DNA from: Wenzhouxiangella limi
GTDB lineage: Bacteria; Pseudomonadota; Gammaproteobacteria; Xanthomonadales; Wenzhouxiangellaceae
Reading direction: 5' to 3'
Assembly: GCF_010499265.1 (NCBI RefSeq)
Contig: NZ_JAAGSC010000042.1
Coordinates: 72,389-136,388 of the forward strand
DNA: 64,000 nucleotides
A program made the translations under genes and the position numbers. How positions within the stretch are numbered: position 1 is the stretch's first letter; every line of letters begins with the position of its first letter. Of the stretch, positions 54,923 through 63,801 are shown in pieces. The notes under the pieces are model-generated. The model ran no database searches and had not been told where the DNA came from. It saw nothing but the letters and a program-made list of their open reading frames with translations.

Positions 54923-56022
54923 CAGCGCCGTCCTTGCGCCGCGCCGGCCAGCAGCGTCTGCCACTGGGCCAGACTGCGCCGGTTGAGTCGGCGGGCGGCG
55001 CTGCAGCCGTGCTCGGCGCGCGCCCGGCGCTGCTGTGGCGTTTCCTTGACCAGATCCGACAGCACGACATGCAGCGGCGTTTCCCGCTCGAAGACCACCA
55101 GGTGCTCGGCCAGCTCGGGCCACTCGGCGATACCGCAGGTGCGGGTCACGCACACCAGCCGCTGGCGGGCCATGGCCTCCAGCGCCACGCTGCCGAAGGA
55201 CTCCAGCTCCGAGGGCAACACCAGGCAGTCGCTGGCGTCCATCTGCGCCAGCAGCGCGCCGCGGCTGAGCCAGCCGGTGTAGTCCAGGTTGTCCAACTCA
55301 TGCGCGGCGCGCTCGACCTCCGGGCGCAGCGGGCCCTCGCCGGCGATGGTGAAGCGCAGCTTGGGCATCCGCCGGGCCGCCTCCAGCACCTGGCCCAGGC
55401 GCTTCTCCGGGGCCAGCCGGCCGGCAAACAGCACCCGCCGCAATTCCGCCCCGGCTGGGGCGACCGGTGTTTCCAGCACGCCGGGCGGCAGCAGCGTGCC
55501 GATGCACGCCGTGCGATGCGCGCCCAGGCTCTGGGCCAGCTCGATCATCGCGTCGGAATTGCACAGCACCTGCTCAGCGCGCCGGAACATCCAGCGGTCG
55601 ATCATACGAAAGTAGCGGCGGCTGAGCACGCGCAGCAGCGGATGGCCGTAGACATCGGTGACCGCGGCGTAGTCGGTGTGAAAGCCGATCAGCAGGCGGG
55701 TCCCGGTCTTGCGCGCCCAGCGCGCCCCCAGCAGACCGAAGGGGCCGGGCGTGGCGCAGACGACCACTTCGGGTCCATGGGCGCGCAGGCAGCGCCCAAA
55801 ATCCCGCGGCGAAGGCAGCACCAGCGCCTGGGTGCCGTCTCCCGGCAGCGGCAGACGCAGCCAGCGCTTGACCGGGCCGCCCGGGGCCACGGCCAGGCAG
55901 TCGAATTCGGCCGCCGGCAGCTGTGCGGCCAAGTCGCAGTAGTAGGCGCCGACGCCGTTGCGCTCGGGCGTTGCGTCGGAGACAAACGCCACCCGCACCG
56001 GCCGCTCGGTAACCTCAGTCAT
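54922..56022 (-). CDS. GT4-type glycosyltransferase (MgtA/PimB-like)
   Basis: This 366-residue GT-B glycosyltransferase starts V-R-V-A-F-V-S-D-A-T-P-E-R-N-G-V-G. It has F-H-T-D-Y-A-A-V-T-D-V-Y-G in the acceptor half, A-G-R-L-A-P-E-K-R-L in the donor half and the E-x(7)-E motif in E-S-F-G-S-V-A-L-E-A. This resembles glycolipid mannosyl- or glucosyltransferases. ATG at 56022 overlaps the end of the sulfotransferase gene by 8 bp. Confidence 0.88.
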   Translation of the reverse strand: MTEVTERPVRVAFVSDATPERNGVGAYYCDLAAQLPAAEFDCLAVAPGGPVKRWLRLPLPGDGTQALVLPSPRDFGRCLRAHGPEVVVCATPGPFGLLGARWARKTGTRLLIGFHTDYAAVTDVYGHPLLRVLSRRYFRMIDRWMFRRAEQVLCNSDAMIELAQSLGAHRTACIGTLLPPGVLETPVAPAGAELRRVLFAGRLAPEKRLGQVLEAARRMPKLRFTIAGEGPLRPEVERAAHELDNLDYTGWLSRGALLAQMDASDCLVLPSELESFGSVALEAMARQRLVCVTRTCGIAEWPELAEHLVVFERETPLHVVLSDLVKETPQQRRARAEHGCSAARRLNRRSLAQWQTLLAGAAQGRR

Positions 56023-57172
56023 CGCGATGCGCCGCGGCCGCTGCCGGGTACACGCCAGCGAAACGCCGCTGGATGGCCGCACTGGTCAGCCCGAAATCGG
56101 CCGGGCGATAGCGATGGCCCGAGCGAAACGCGCGCGAGCGCCGATCGGCCTCGGCCAAAGCCCGCTCGAAGTCGGCTCCGACGGGAAGACCGAGCTGGCG
56201 ATACGCGGCGCGAACGGTTTCGGCCAGACGCTGGTGCAGGTCCTGATTGGCCACCGGCACCACGCGTTGCGGATGGGACTGGCCAAAGTCGGCCAGGTGG
56301 CGGTAGTAGAAAGCCAGCAGGTCGATCAACCGATTTCTGACCGCCAGCGGCACGCCGTCGAACCCGGCCGCGCGCAGCGCCGGCTCGATGCTGCTGAGCT
56401 GCGAGGGCACGGTGGCCTGCGGATCGCGATGGCAGGCGAAAAAACAGGCGTCGGGAAAGACCGTCAGCAGGCTCTCCGGCGAGCCCGAGAAAGACGCGTT
56501 CTTGGACAAAAAGCGCTTCTCGGGCCCGTGCACATAGAGGTGCTTTTGCACGCAGGCGGCATAAAACCGCATCAAGCGCGCGCTCTCTTCGGGCGCCACC
56601 GCGCGGTCCAGCCGCGCCGTGCGCCACAGCCAGTCGGCGTGGGGAAAGACGGTGATGAGGATAAAGCACTGCATCGCCGGCAACAGCACCAGAAAATCCT
56701 CTTCCGGCGCGTCCAGCGCCAGCGGGTGGACCTCGGCCATGCCGCCGCCCAGCCTGCGGCCCACGAAACCACCGAGCCGCGCCATCGGACTGCCGATCCT
56801 GCGATCTGCCCGGGCCAGCGCCAGAAGCAGCCGCCGACCGCTGATCGACAGCCCGAACAGGCACTCCCACAGGCGCAACGTCGTCGTGGCCGGATCCTGC
56901 GACAGGACGTGGTGCAGGTGGGTCGTGCCCGAACGCGGCGGGCCGAGCACGAACACCGGCTTGCGCACCTCAACCTCGCGCCAGTCGCCAAACAGGATCT
57001 CATCAAGCGCGAAACCGACCCAGTGCAGCAGCTGCAGGATCATGAAAACCGGCCAGCACAGCGCGATCAGCAAAGCGCCGAGCAGCGAGCGCCCCTCGCG
57101 CAACGGCGAGACCAGGACGCTCAGCCACAGGCGGCTGGACAGAAACAGGCTGGACAGAAACAGACGAAACAT
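56015..57172 (-). CDS. PAPS-dependent sulfotransferase family protein
   Basis: This 385-residue protein has hydrophobic N-terminal segments (about 1-50) suggesting membrane attachment, followed by a sulfotransferase domain. The 5'-phosphosulfate loop is G-P-P-R-S-G-T-T-H-L near residue 77, and the 3'-phosphate site is probably H-R-D-P-Q-A-T-V-P-S. The acceptor is unknown; co-transcription with a glycosyltransferase and deacetylase suggests a glycan or glycolipid. It heads this three-gene leftward unit. Confidence 0.85.
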   Translation of the reverse strand: MFRLFLSSLFLSSRLWLSVLVSPLREGRSLLGALLIALCWPVFMILQLLHWVGFALDEILFGDWREVEVRKPVFVLGPPRSGTTHLHHVLSQDPATTTLRLWECLFGLSISGRRLLLALARADRRIGSPMARLGGFVGRRLGGGMAEVHPLALDAPEEDFLVLLPAMQCFILITVFPHADWLWRTARLDRAVAPEESARLMRFYAACVQKHLYVHGPEKRFLSKNASFSGSPESLLTVFPDACFFACHRDPQATVPSQLSSIEPALRAAGFDGVPLAVRNRLIDLLAFYYRHLADFGQSHPQRVVPVANQDLHQRLAETVRAAYRQLGLPVGADFERALAEADRRSRAFRSGHRYRPADFGLTSAAIQRRFAGVYPAAAAAHRDD

Positions 57173-57319
57173 ACCGGGACCGGCGCGGCGAACGCCGGGA
57201 AGTATCTCACAGCCTTCCCGGCCCGCGTAATGGAGCGATCGACTTCATCACCGGCAGCGTGCTGGCGTCAGGGCGGCGCCTGGACGACCGGGTCGCACTG
57301 CTCCGGCCCGGCGAAAAAA

Positions 57320-57692
57320 CAAAGAGAAGAGCCGGCCTGTAAGCCGGGTTCTGTCGAGGACAGTCATTCATCTGGGACGCCCGTCACCGGACGCCTCGTG
57401 CGGCCTACCCGGGTGCAGCGCGGGCCACGCCATCGCACCCCTATTTGGCCTTGCTCCAGGTGGGGTTTGCCGTGCCGTGCCTGTTGCCAGCCACGCGGTG
57501 CGCTCTTACCGCACCTTTTCACCCTTGCCTGATCCCCGTTAAGGGCCATCGGCGGTCTGTTTTCTGCGGCACTTTCCGTAGTTGCACCGTCGCCAGCCCA
57601 ACCCCCAGGCGTTACCTGGCACCCTGCCCTGTGGAGCCCGGACTTTCCTCCATGCCGCAAAAGCGACACAGCGACTGTCCGGCCGACTCTTC
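57320..57692 (-). ncRNA. rnpB: RNase P RNA, class A
   Basis: The minus strand has the bacterial class A RNase P RNA landmarks: GAGGAAAGTCCGGGCTCC, CAGGGTGCCAGGTAACGCCT, AGGGTGAAAAGGTGCGGTAA, GCAAGGCCAAATAGG and the 3' part GACAGAACCCGGCTTA. The 5' GAAGAGTCGGCC pairs with the 3' GGCCGGCTCTTC to form P1, fixing ends near 57692 and 57326. A T-rich run (TTTGTTTTTT) follows and probably terminates transcription. Total length is about 370 nt, close to the 377 nt of E. coli. Confidence 0.97.
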
Positions 57693-57711
57693 AAGGACTG
57701 ATGATAGTCGA

Positions 57712-58890
57712 TCAGGGCCGGTCTCGATACAGCTGACCGGCAAAGACCAGGCCGCGCTCGCCGCGCCGGCTGAGCGCGCTGACGACCAGGTAGGGATCAG
57801 GCTCGGATTCCGGCCACGGCACTCGGGAGCTGAAACCGCAGCGCGCCAGCCGTTCATCGCCCAGCACCCTGGCCACCTCCGGCGTCGGCTCATCCGGATC
57901 CAGGCTGACCGTCTGACCGGCAAACTCGATCTCCAGGGCGTCCAGATCGCCGTCGTCGATCGACGCCGCCCAGCCTTCAAGGACCAGCGCGTCGTTTTCC
58001 CGGCGGTGAACATCCAGCCAGCCGCGCGCGCCGCGGCGGAAGTCCTCCAGCCCGATCAGATCGGGTCCGTCCGGGCCGGTGCAGATGTAGACATCCTGCT
58101 CATGGGCCAGCAGCTTGCGAAAACGTCGGTAGCGCAGGCCTGAGCCAAACGCCGATCGGGTCGCGGCGCGGACGTAATCCTCGGACACGAAGCTGGTGCC
58201 GTAGATCTGGCCGTCCAGGCCCTCGTTCTCGCTTTGGCCGAAATAAAGCAGACCGTTTTCCGGCAGCCGGGCGTCGGCCGGCAGCAGGGCCTGGTCGTGG
58301 ACGCTGAAGCACAGGATGCCGCCGGGCGTCAGCAGCCCGGCGAGCCGATCCAGCCAGCGCTGAAACAGCCCGTCGGGCAGGTGCGAGAACAGCGAGGCCA
58401 CCCAGATGACGTCGAAGCGCTGCTCGGGCCGGAAATCTTCCGGCGCGGCGCTGGAATACAGCCCGTGAACGCCGTATCGATCAACCACGTGATCCACCGC
58501 CCCGCGCTGAACCTCGGCCGCCCAGATTTGCTCAGGATCCAGGCTGTGAACCAGAAAACGCAGCAGGCGGCCGTAGCCGCAGGCGAAATCCAGCACCCGC
58601 AGATCGTCTCGATCACCAAAAACCCGCTCGATGATCTGACGCACGGTCTGGTACTGCTGCAGGGCAACGGCGAAATACTGGCTCACCGCCAGCCCCGCGT
58701 CCTGATGATGGCGCAGGGAAAACTCCAGCATCTGGCAGTCGGGGTGAATCCGGGTGGCGAGCTGCGCGGGCGCGACCGTCGCCGGCAGGTAGGGACAGTG
58801 CCGATTCAGCACCGCCGGCAGGCGCGGGTGAGCGAGCTGGCGCTCGGCCGCCGCGCGCAGGGCCAGATCAGGGGGCTCGGGCAAGGTCAT
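57712..58890 (-). CDS. SAM-dependent methyltransferase, longer paralogue
   Basis: This 392-residue class I methyltransferase has the SAM motif V-L-D-F-A-C-G-Y-G-R-L near residue 98, D-V-I-W-V-A-S-L-F-S-H-L-P as motif IV region and L-L-T-P-G-G-I-L-C-F-S as the post-motif. The C-terminal ~110 residues form an extra beta-rich domain of unknown role. GGAGGAGTCCCG precedes ATG. It is related to the divergent gene at 58989 and lies directly upstream of rnpB on the same strand. Confidence 0.82.
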   Translation of the reverse strand: MTLPEPPDLALRAAAERQLAHPRLPAVLNRHCPYLPATVAPAQLATRIHPDCQMLEFSLRHHQDAGLAVSQYFAVALQQYQTVRQIIERVFGDRDDLRVLDFACGYGRLLRFLVHSLDPEQIWAAEVQRGAVDHVVDRYGVHGLYSSAAPEDFRPEQRFDVIWVASLFSHLPDGLFQRWLDRLAGLLTPGGILCFSVHDQALLPADARLPENGLLYFGQSENEGLDGQIYGTSFVSEDYVRAATRSAFGSGLRYRRFRKLLAHEQDVYICTGPDGPDLIGLEDFRRGARGWLDVHRRENDALVLEGWAASIDDGDLDALEIEFAGQTVSLDPDEPTPEVARVLGDERLARCGFSSRVPWPESEPDPYLVVSALSRRGERGLVFAGQLYRDRP

Positions 58891-58988
58891 CGGGACTCCT
58901 CCGGGACAAGCTTGCGAATGCTACCATTCCGAAGCCCGCCAACCGCGGCTGCATCACCCCCGCCGAACTTGCTGTCAGAAAGAGCATC

Positions 58989-59867
58989 ATGGGAACTGCC
59001 GAATCGATCCAACCGCTGCTGCGCCGGGCCGCGACGCTGGAAAGCGAACAGCCCGACCAGGCCGGGGCGCTGTACGCGCAGGCGCTGGTCCAGGACCCGG
59101 CCTGCCTGACAGCGCACAACGCGCTCGAGCGCCTGGGTCATCGGCAACGCTTCAGCCACTGGATGCGGATCAACTGCCGTATCCATCCCGACGACGATAT
59201 CTTCGCCTTCATCGCCCGCTCGCCGGAATCGACCAACCCGATCCGCGACTACCTGGCCGACGGCTGGCGCACGCTCAGCGAGCTGATGCTGCTGCTCGAA
59301 GCCCTTGACCAGCCGCTGCTCAAGACCGAAAGCCTGCTGGAGTTTGCCTGCGGCTTCGGTCGCTTCACCCGCCACCTGGCGCCGGTTCTGCCCGGACGGG
59401 TGACCTGCGCCGACGTACTGCCCGGCTCGGTGGACTTCGTGCGCGAGCAGTTCGGGGTCGCGGCGTTCGAGTCGGCCATGGCGCCGGAACGGCTGCGCGT
59501 TCCCGGGCGCTACGACCTGGTGTTCGTGCTGTCGCTGTTTACCCACCTGCCGGTCTCGGCCTGGCGCACCTGGCTGCAGACCCTGGCCGGCGCGGTCAAG
59601 CCCGGCGGCCTGCTGCTGCTGAGCTTCCACAACGAGCAGGCCGCGGCCGAGTTCGGCGTGAGCTTCGACGACAGCGGCATTTTCTTTCAGCCCAGCAGCG
59701 AATCACCGACCCTGGACGCGCAGCGCTACGGGACCACCCTGACCACGCGAAAAGTCATCGAGGATGAAATCGCCGCGGCCCTGGATACGCCTATCGCCCT
59801 GTACCGGGAGCGCGCGTTCTGGGTGGGCCAGGACGCGGTCGCCATCCGCATCGGCGATAGCAGCTGA
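58989..59867 (+). CDS. SAM-dependent methyltransferase with N-terminal TPR-like segment
   Basis: This 292-residue class I methyltransferase has L-L-E-F-A-C-G-F-G-R-F near residue 118, V-F-V-L-S-L-F-T-H-L-P and V-K-P-G-G-L-L-L-L-S-F. The first ~50 residues (A-L-Y-A-Q-A-L-V-Q-D-P-A) look like one TPR unit. Motif spacing and the F-A-C-G-(Y/F)-G-R pattern show it is a paralogue of the gene at 57712-58890. The substrate is unknown. Confidence 0.82.
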   Translation: MGTAESIQPLLRRAATLESEQPDQAGALYAQALVQDPACLTAHNALERLGHRQRFSHWMRINCRIHPDDDIFAFIARSPESTNPIRDYLADGWRTLSELMLLLEALDQPLLKTESLLEFACGFGRFTRHLAPVLPGRVTCADVLPGSVDFVREQFGVAAFESAMAPERLRVPGRYDLVFVLSLFTHLPVSAWRTWLQTLAGAVKPGGLLLLSFHNEQAAAEFGVSFDDSGIFFQPSSESPTLDAQRYGTTLTTRKVIEDEIAAALDTPIALYRERAFWVGQDAVAIRIGDSS

Positions 59868-59910
59868 GCACCTTGGCGCTCCTGGGGCCGCGCGGCCAAT
59901 CAGCTAAGGC

Positions 59911-60594
59911 TCAGGGCCTGAGCACGCGCAGCCAGTACCAGAAGTTGAGCAGCCCCATCAGTGAGGCGGCGACGTAGGTCAGGGCCGCGGCGGTGAGGAT
60001 GCGGCGGGCGTGGCCGCGGTCCTCCTTGCGCAGATACTCGCCTTTGACCAGCAGCGGCAGGGCACGCCGGAAGCTGGCGTCGAGTTCGGTCGGCAGGGTC
60101 ATCAGGTGGACAACAATGCCGGAGGCCAGGCTGGCCAGCCCCATCACCAGCAGCGCCACGCCGGCGCTGGGCAGGCGCAGCGCCAGCAATACCACCGGCA
60201 TCAGCGCGATCATGATCACGCCGAAGCGCTGCAGGCGCTGCAGCGACTTCACCAGCTGCGTGCGCCACAGCAGCGGCCGATAGCCGTCGGCATGTTGAAC
60301 GGCGTGGCCGACTTCGTGCGCGGCAACCGTGATCGCGGTCAGCGAGCCGAAGTCGTAGTGCTCGGGGCTCAGGCGGACCGCGCGCGCTTCGGGATCGTAG
60401 TGATCCTGCCCCGGCTCGCCCCTCTCGACCCGCACCGCTTCCAGCCCCAGGCGGCCGAGCAGCTCACGGGCCAGGTCGGCACCGCTGCCCGGGTAACGAT
60501 CGCGCGGGGTGCGGTAGCGCGCCAGCACGCGCTTGACCCACCACTGCGGCAAGAATATTACGGCGGCAACCAGGGCCAGTACGATCACGATCAT
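59911..60594 (-). CDS. YugP-type membrane zinc metallopeptidase
   Basis: This 227-residue protein has an N-terminal transmembrane helix, the zinc motif H-E-V-G-H in V-A-A-H-E-V-G-H-A-V-Q-H, and further hydrophobic segments at about 120-165 and 205-222. A-V-R-L-S-P-E-H-Y before the motif and P-T-E-L-D-A-S-F after it are typical of the YugP family. The function is unknown. ATG at 60594 was chosen; it shares the strand with rsmI and starts 11 bases after it. Confidence 0.9.
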   Translation of the reverse strand: MIVIVLALVAAVIFLPQWWVKRVLARYRTPRDRYPGSGADLARELLGRLGLEAVRVERGEPGQDHYDPEARAVRLSPEHYDFGSLTAITVAAHEVGHAVQHADGYRPLLWRTQLVKSLQRLQRFGVIMIALMPVVLLALRLPSAGVALLVMGLASLASGIVVHLMTLPTELDASFRRALPLLVKGEYLRKEDRGHARRILTAAALTYVAASLMGLLNFWYWLRVLRP

Positions 60595-60604
60595 TAGGGA
60601 GAGT

Positions 60605-61480
60605 TTATCCGTCGGCGGGTGAGCGTTCGTCACCACGGATGCGCTCGATCAGCGCAAAAGCCTGCTTGCGGCTCAGCCCCGTCAGGCGTGCCAGGATGCC
60701 GGCGGCCCGCGACGGCGCCAGCTCGCCGGCCAGCTCGCGCGCCAGCGCCAGCGGGTCGACCGCGGCCAGGGCGTCATCGCGGCAGCCCGACAGCAGCAAT
60801 ATGGCCTCTCCCCGAAGCTGGTCGGGGTCGTCACGGCAGAAGGCAGCCAGATCGGCCAGGGGCGCGCGATGCACGGTCTCGTGCAGCTTGGTCATTTCGC
60901 GGCCCAGCGCCGCGATTCGATCGGCGCCGAGGACAGCAATGCAGTCCTCGAGCACGGCGACCAGGTCGCGGGCCGGCACGTAAACGATCAGCGTCACGGG
61001 AAGCGTCGCCAGGGACTGAAGACGGCTGCGGCGGGCCGCGGTTTTTGCCGGCAGAAAGCCCTCGAACCAGAACCGGTCCGAGGCCAGCCCCGCCACAGAC
61101 AGCCCGGCGATGGCCGCGCATGGCCCGGGCACCGGGCTGACCCGAAAGCCGGCTTCGTGCGTGGCACGGACCAGTCGGAAGCCGGGGTCGGAAATCAGCG
61201 GCGTGCCGGCGTCGCTGAGCAGGGCGACGTCGTGCCCCTCGCCCAGCGTGGCCAGCAGGCGACCGATCTGGCGCCGCTCAGTGTGTTCGTTGAGGGCCAC
61301 CATCTGCGGCGGCTGCGCGCGATGCCCGAGCAGGCGGGCGCTGACCCGGGTGTCTTCGGCCGCGATCACCGGGACAGAAGCCAGCAGATCAGCGGCTCGC
61401 GCCGACAGATCCTGCAGGTTGCCGATCGGTGTGGCGACGACCCAGAGGGTACCGGAACCGACGGGTGCTTCAAGACTCAT
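60605..61480 (-). CDS. rsmI: 16S rRNA 2'-O-ribose C1402 methyltransferase
   Basis: This 291-residue tetrapyrrole-methylase-fold enzyme modifies C1402 of 16S rRNA. Motifs are A-T-P-I-G-N-L-Q-D-L-S, A-E-D-T-R-V-S-A-R-L-L, L-L-S-D-A-G-T-P-L-I-S-D-P-G and P-G-P-C-A-A-I. The C-terminal R-K-Q-A-F-A-L-I is conserved. It diverges from lpoA with 51 bp between starts, as in E. coli (yraL/yraM). A much longer open frame up to 63376 in this phase is antisense to lpoA and was not used. Confidence 0.95.
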   Translation of the reverse strand: MSLEAPVGSGTLWVVATPIGNLQDLSARAADLLASVPVIAAEDTRVSARLLGHRAQPPQMVALNEHTERRQIGRLLATLGEGHDVALLSDAGTPLISDPGFRLVRATHEAGFRVSPVPGPCAAIAGLSVAGLASDRFWFEGFLPAKTAARRSRLQSLATLPVTLIVYVPARDLVAVLEDCIAVLGADRIAALGREMTKLHETVHRAPLADLAAFCRDDPDQLRGEAILLLSGCRDDALAAVDPLALARELAGELAPSRAAGILARLTGLSRKQAFALIERIRGDERSPADG

Positions 61481-61531
61481 GTCGGCATTGTAGGGGCTTG
61501 GCTTGAGGCACGATGGTTTATCATCGCGGGC

Positions 61532-63379
61532 ATGATGCCGCGCCTCCTCCTTGTCCTGATCTGCCTGCTTGCCGTCGTTGCCTGTGCACCCCAGCCCATG
61601 GTGCGTCCGGCCGAGGTGGATCGAGAAATCACCCGGCAGGTAAGCGACCTGATCCAAAGCGGCGAATACGCCCGCGCTCTGGACGAGCTGCAGGCCCGCC
61701 TGTCCGGACTCGACCCGGCTGAAAAGGCACGACTGAAGCTTGGCGCCGCCGAACAGTTCCTGGCCGCCCGGCGACCGATGGAAGCGCGCCGGCTGCTCGC
61801 CGATCTGAAGCCCGACGCCCTGGACGGAAACGATGGCCTGCGCCTGACCCTGGCCCGGGCCGAGCTGGCGCTGCTGGACCGCGACACGGCGACTGCCCGC
61901 TGGCTGCTCGAGCAGATCGAAGCGGAGCTTCCGGCCAGCCTGCAGGCGCGCTACCAGAGCCTGCGCCAGCGGCTGGGACAGCAGCCTTCCGAAGAGACCG
62001 CAAACGATGCCATCGAGGCGCTGACCGCCGTGCTTGCGGAGGAGTCCATCGACCCCGAGCTGGCCTTCGCCCTGCTGATTGATCTGCCGCTGCCCCGGCT
62101 TGAGGAACTGATGAGGGATCCGCGCCAGCCGCGTGCGCTGCGGCCCTGGCTGGACCTGGCCGCGACCGCGCGGTCGGCGCTGCTGGATCCGGAGCGACTG
62201 CCTGCAGCGCTGGCCGAATGGGAAGCGCGCCATCCCCAATCGGGCTACCCGGCCGCGGAAGCGGAGGAATGGCTCGCCGCCTGGCGCCAGCTTCAACTGC
62301 CCCCGGCCCGGGTCGCCCTGATCCTGCCCAGCGCCGAAAGCAGTCTGGCGCGACCCGGACGGGCAGTGCGCGACGGGGTCCTTTCGCGCTGGAGCCGAAT
62401 GCCGCCGGATTTGCGGCCCGAACTGATGTTTTTTTACATCGACGACGATCCCGATGCCGCCATCGACGCCTGGTACGCCGCGCGCGAAGCGGGCGCCGAC
62501 CAGGTCGTCGGCCCTCTGCAGCGCCCGCAGGTCGACCGGCTCGTCGAACTCGGCGACGCCAGCGTGCCGGTGTTGTTCCTCAACCACCCCGAAGACGCGC
62601 GCGAACTGGCCCGTTTCCCCGGCCTGGCGAACAGCTACGCGCTCACGCCCGAGGAAGAAGCCGAACTGGTGGCCGTGCGCGCTTTGGTCGAGGGCCATAC
62701 CCGCGCCCTGGTCTTGGGCCAGAGAAACGACTGGGGCGAGCGCGTCGGAGAGGCCTTCAGCGAGATCTTTCGCGCCGGCGACGGTGACATCCTCCGCGAC
62801 ATGGCCTACCCGATCGACCAGGTCGACCACAGCATCCTGCTCGAAGTGCTGCTGGAACTCGACCGCTCGCGCGAGCGTGGCAACCGCCTGGCCGAGACGC
62901 TGGACATGCCGGTGGAGTTTGAACCGACCCGACGCACCGATGTTGACGTCATCTTCCTGGCCGCGCGCGCCGGCGACGCCCGCGCGCTGACGCCCCAGCT
63001 GAAATTTTTCGGCGCCGGTGACCTGGCGGTGATGGCCACCTCCCACGCGCTTGCCGGCGCGCCCGACCCGCGCCGCGACCAGGACCTGGACGGCATGCTG
63101 CTGCCGGTCGCGCCCTGGTTTCTCGACGAGGGACAAGCGGCCACGGAACGACGTGTGGCGACCCGACGCTACGAAAGCCTCGACAACCCCGCCCTGTCGC
63201 GCCTGTTCGCGCTGGGCGTGGACGCTTTCGACCTGTTGCCCTGGCTGGAAAGAATGCGCGAAGATCCAACGCTCTACCTGGCCGGCCTGACCGGCCGCCT
63301 GCGCCTGACCGAGTCGGGTCGTATCGAGCGCGACCTGCCGTTCGTGCGCATCATCGATGGACAGGCCGTACCCCAATGA
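61532..63379 (+). CDS. lpoA: Penicillin-binding protein activator LpoA (LppC family lipoprotein)
   Basis: This 615-residue outer-membrane lipoprotein starts M-M-P-R-L-L-L-V-L-I-C-L-L-A-V-V-A-C with a lipobox ending at the Cys near residue 18. The N-terminal ~230 residues are TPR-like helices. The C-terminal part has a periplasmic-binding-protein fold (V-A-L-I-L-P-S-A-E-S and Q-V-V-G-P-L-Q-R-P). LpoA activates PBP1a in peptidoglycan synthesis. It overlaps yraN by 4 bp. ATG at 61535 is an alternative. Confidence 0.93.
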   Translation: MMPRLLLVLICLLAVVACAPQPMVRPAEVDREITRQVSDLIQSGEYARALDELQARLSGLDPAEKARLKLGAAEQFLAARRPMEARRLLADLKPDALDGNDGLRLTLARAELALLDRDTATARWLLEQIEAELPASLQARYQSLRQRLGQQPSEETANDAIEALTAVLAEESIDPELAFALLIDLPLPRLEELMRDPRQPRALRPWLDLAATARSALLDPERLPAALAEWEARHPQSGYPAAEAEEWLAAWRQLQLPPARVALILPSAESSLARPGRAVRDGVLSRWSRMPPDLRPELMFFYIDDDPDAAIDAWYAAREAGADQVVGPLQRPQVDRLVELGDASVPVLFLNHPEDARELARFPGLANSYALTPEEEAELVAVRALVEGHTRALVLGQRNDWGERVGEAFSEIFRAGDGDILRDMAYPIDQVDHSILLEVLLELDRSRERGNRLAETLDMPVEFEPTRRTDVDVIFLAARAGDARALTPQLKFFGAGDLAVMATSHALAGAPDPRRDQDLDGMLLPVAPWFLDEGQAATERRVATRRYESLDNPALSRLFALGVDAFDLLPWLERMREDPTLYLAGLTGRLRLTESGRIERDLPFVRIIDGQAVPQ

Positions 63380-63759
63380 GCCGCACCGAGCGCCAGCTCA
63401 GCGGCCAGCGCGGCGAAACGGCGGCCGAAGCACTGCTGGGTCGCAGCGGGCTGCAGATTGTCGAACGCAACTATCGCTGCCGGGCCGGAGAAATCGACCT
63501 GGTCATGCTCGACCCCGAAACGGCCGACGGCGATGTGCTGGTATTCGTCGAAGTGCGGCTGCGTGCGCCGGGCGCACCGGTCGAGGCGCTTGAAACGGTG
63601 GACGGCAACAAGCAGCGCAAGCTGATCCAGGCGGCGCGCCACTTCCTGATGTCGCATCCGGTGTTTGCGTCCCACCCCTGTCGCTTCGACGTGATCGCCA
63701 TCGACGACCCCGACGAGAAGCCCGCCTGGATTCGCAACGCCTTCGAAGCCGCCGGCTAG
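63376..63759 (+). CDS. yraN: YraN (UPF0102) family protein
   Basis: This 127-residue protein has a restriction-endonuclease-like fold. It has R-G-E-T-A-A-E near the start, the core G-E-I-D-L-V with V-F-V-E-V-R, and V-D-G-N-K-Q-R-K-L. The family is universal next to rsmI/lpoA but its function is unsettled. It begins in the lpoA stop (ATGA). Confidence 0.94.
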   Translation: MSRTERQLSGQRGETAAEALLGRSGLQIVERNYRCRAGEIDLVMLDPETADGDVLVFVEVRLRAPGAPVEALETVDGNKQRKLIQAARHFLMSHPVFASHPCRFDVIAIDDPDEKPAWIRNAFEAAG

Positions 63760-63801
63760 CCCGATTGCATCCCTACCCCTGAAATTCGGAGAACGCCTTT
63801 C

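Noticed and set aside
61481-63376. N-terminal extension of rsmI to over 900 residues
   Set aside because: The extra part is antisense to lpoA and lacks motifs; RsmI homologues start at 61480.
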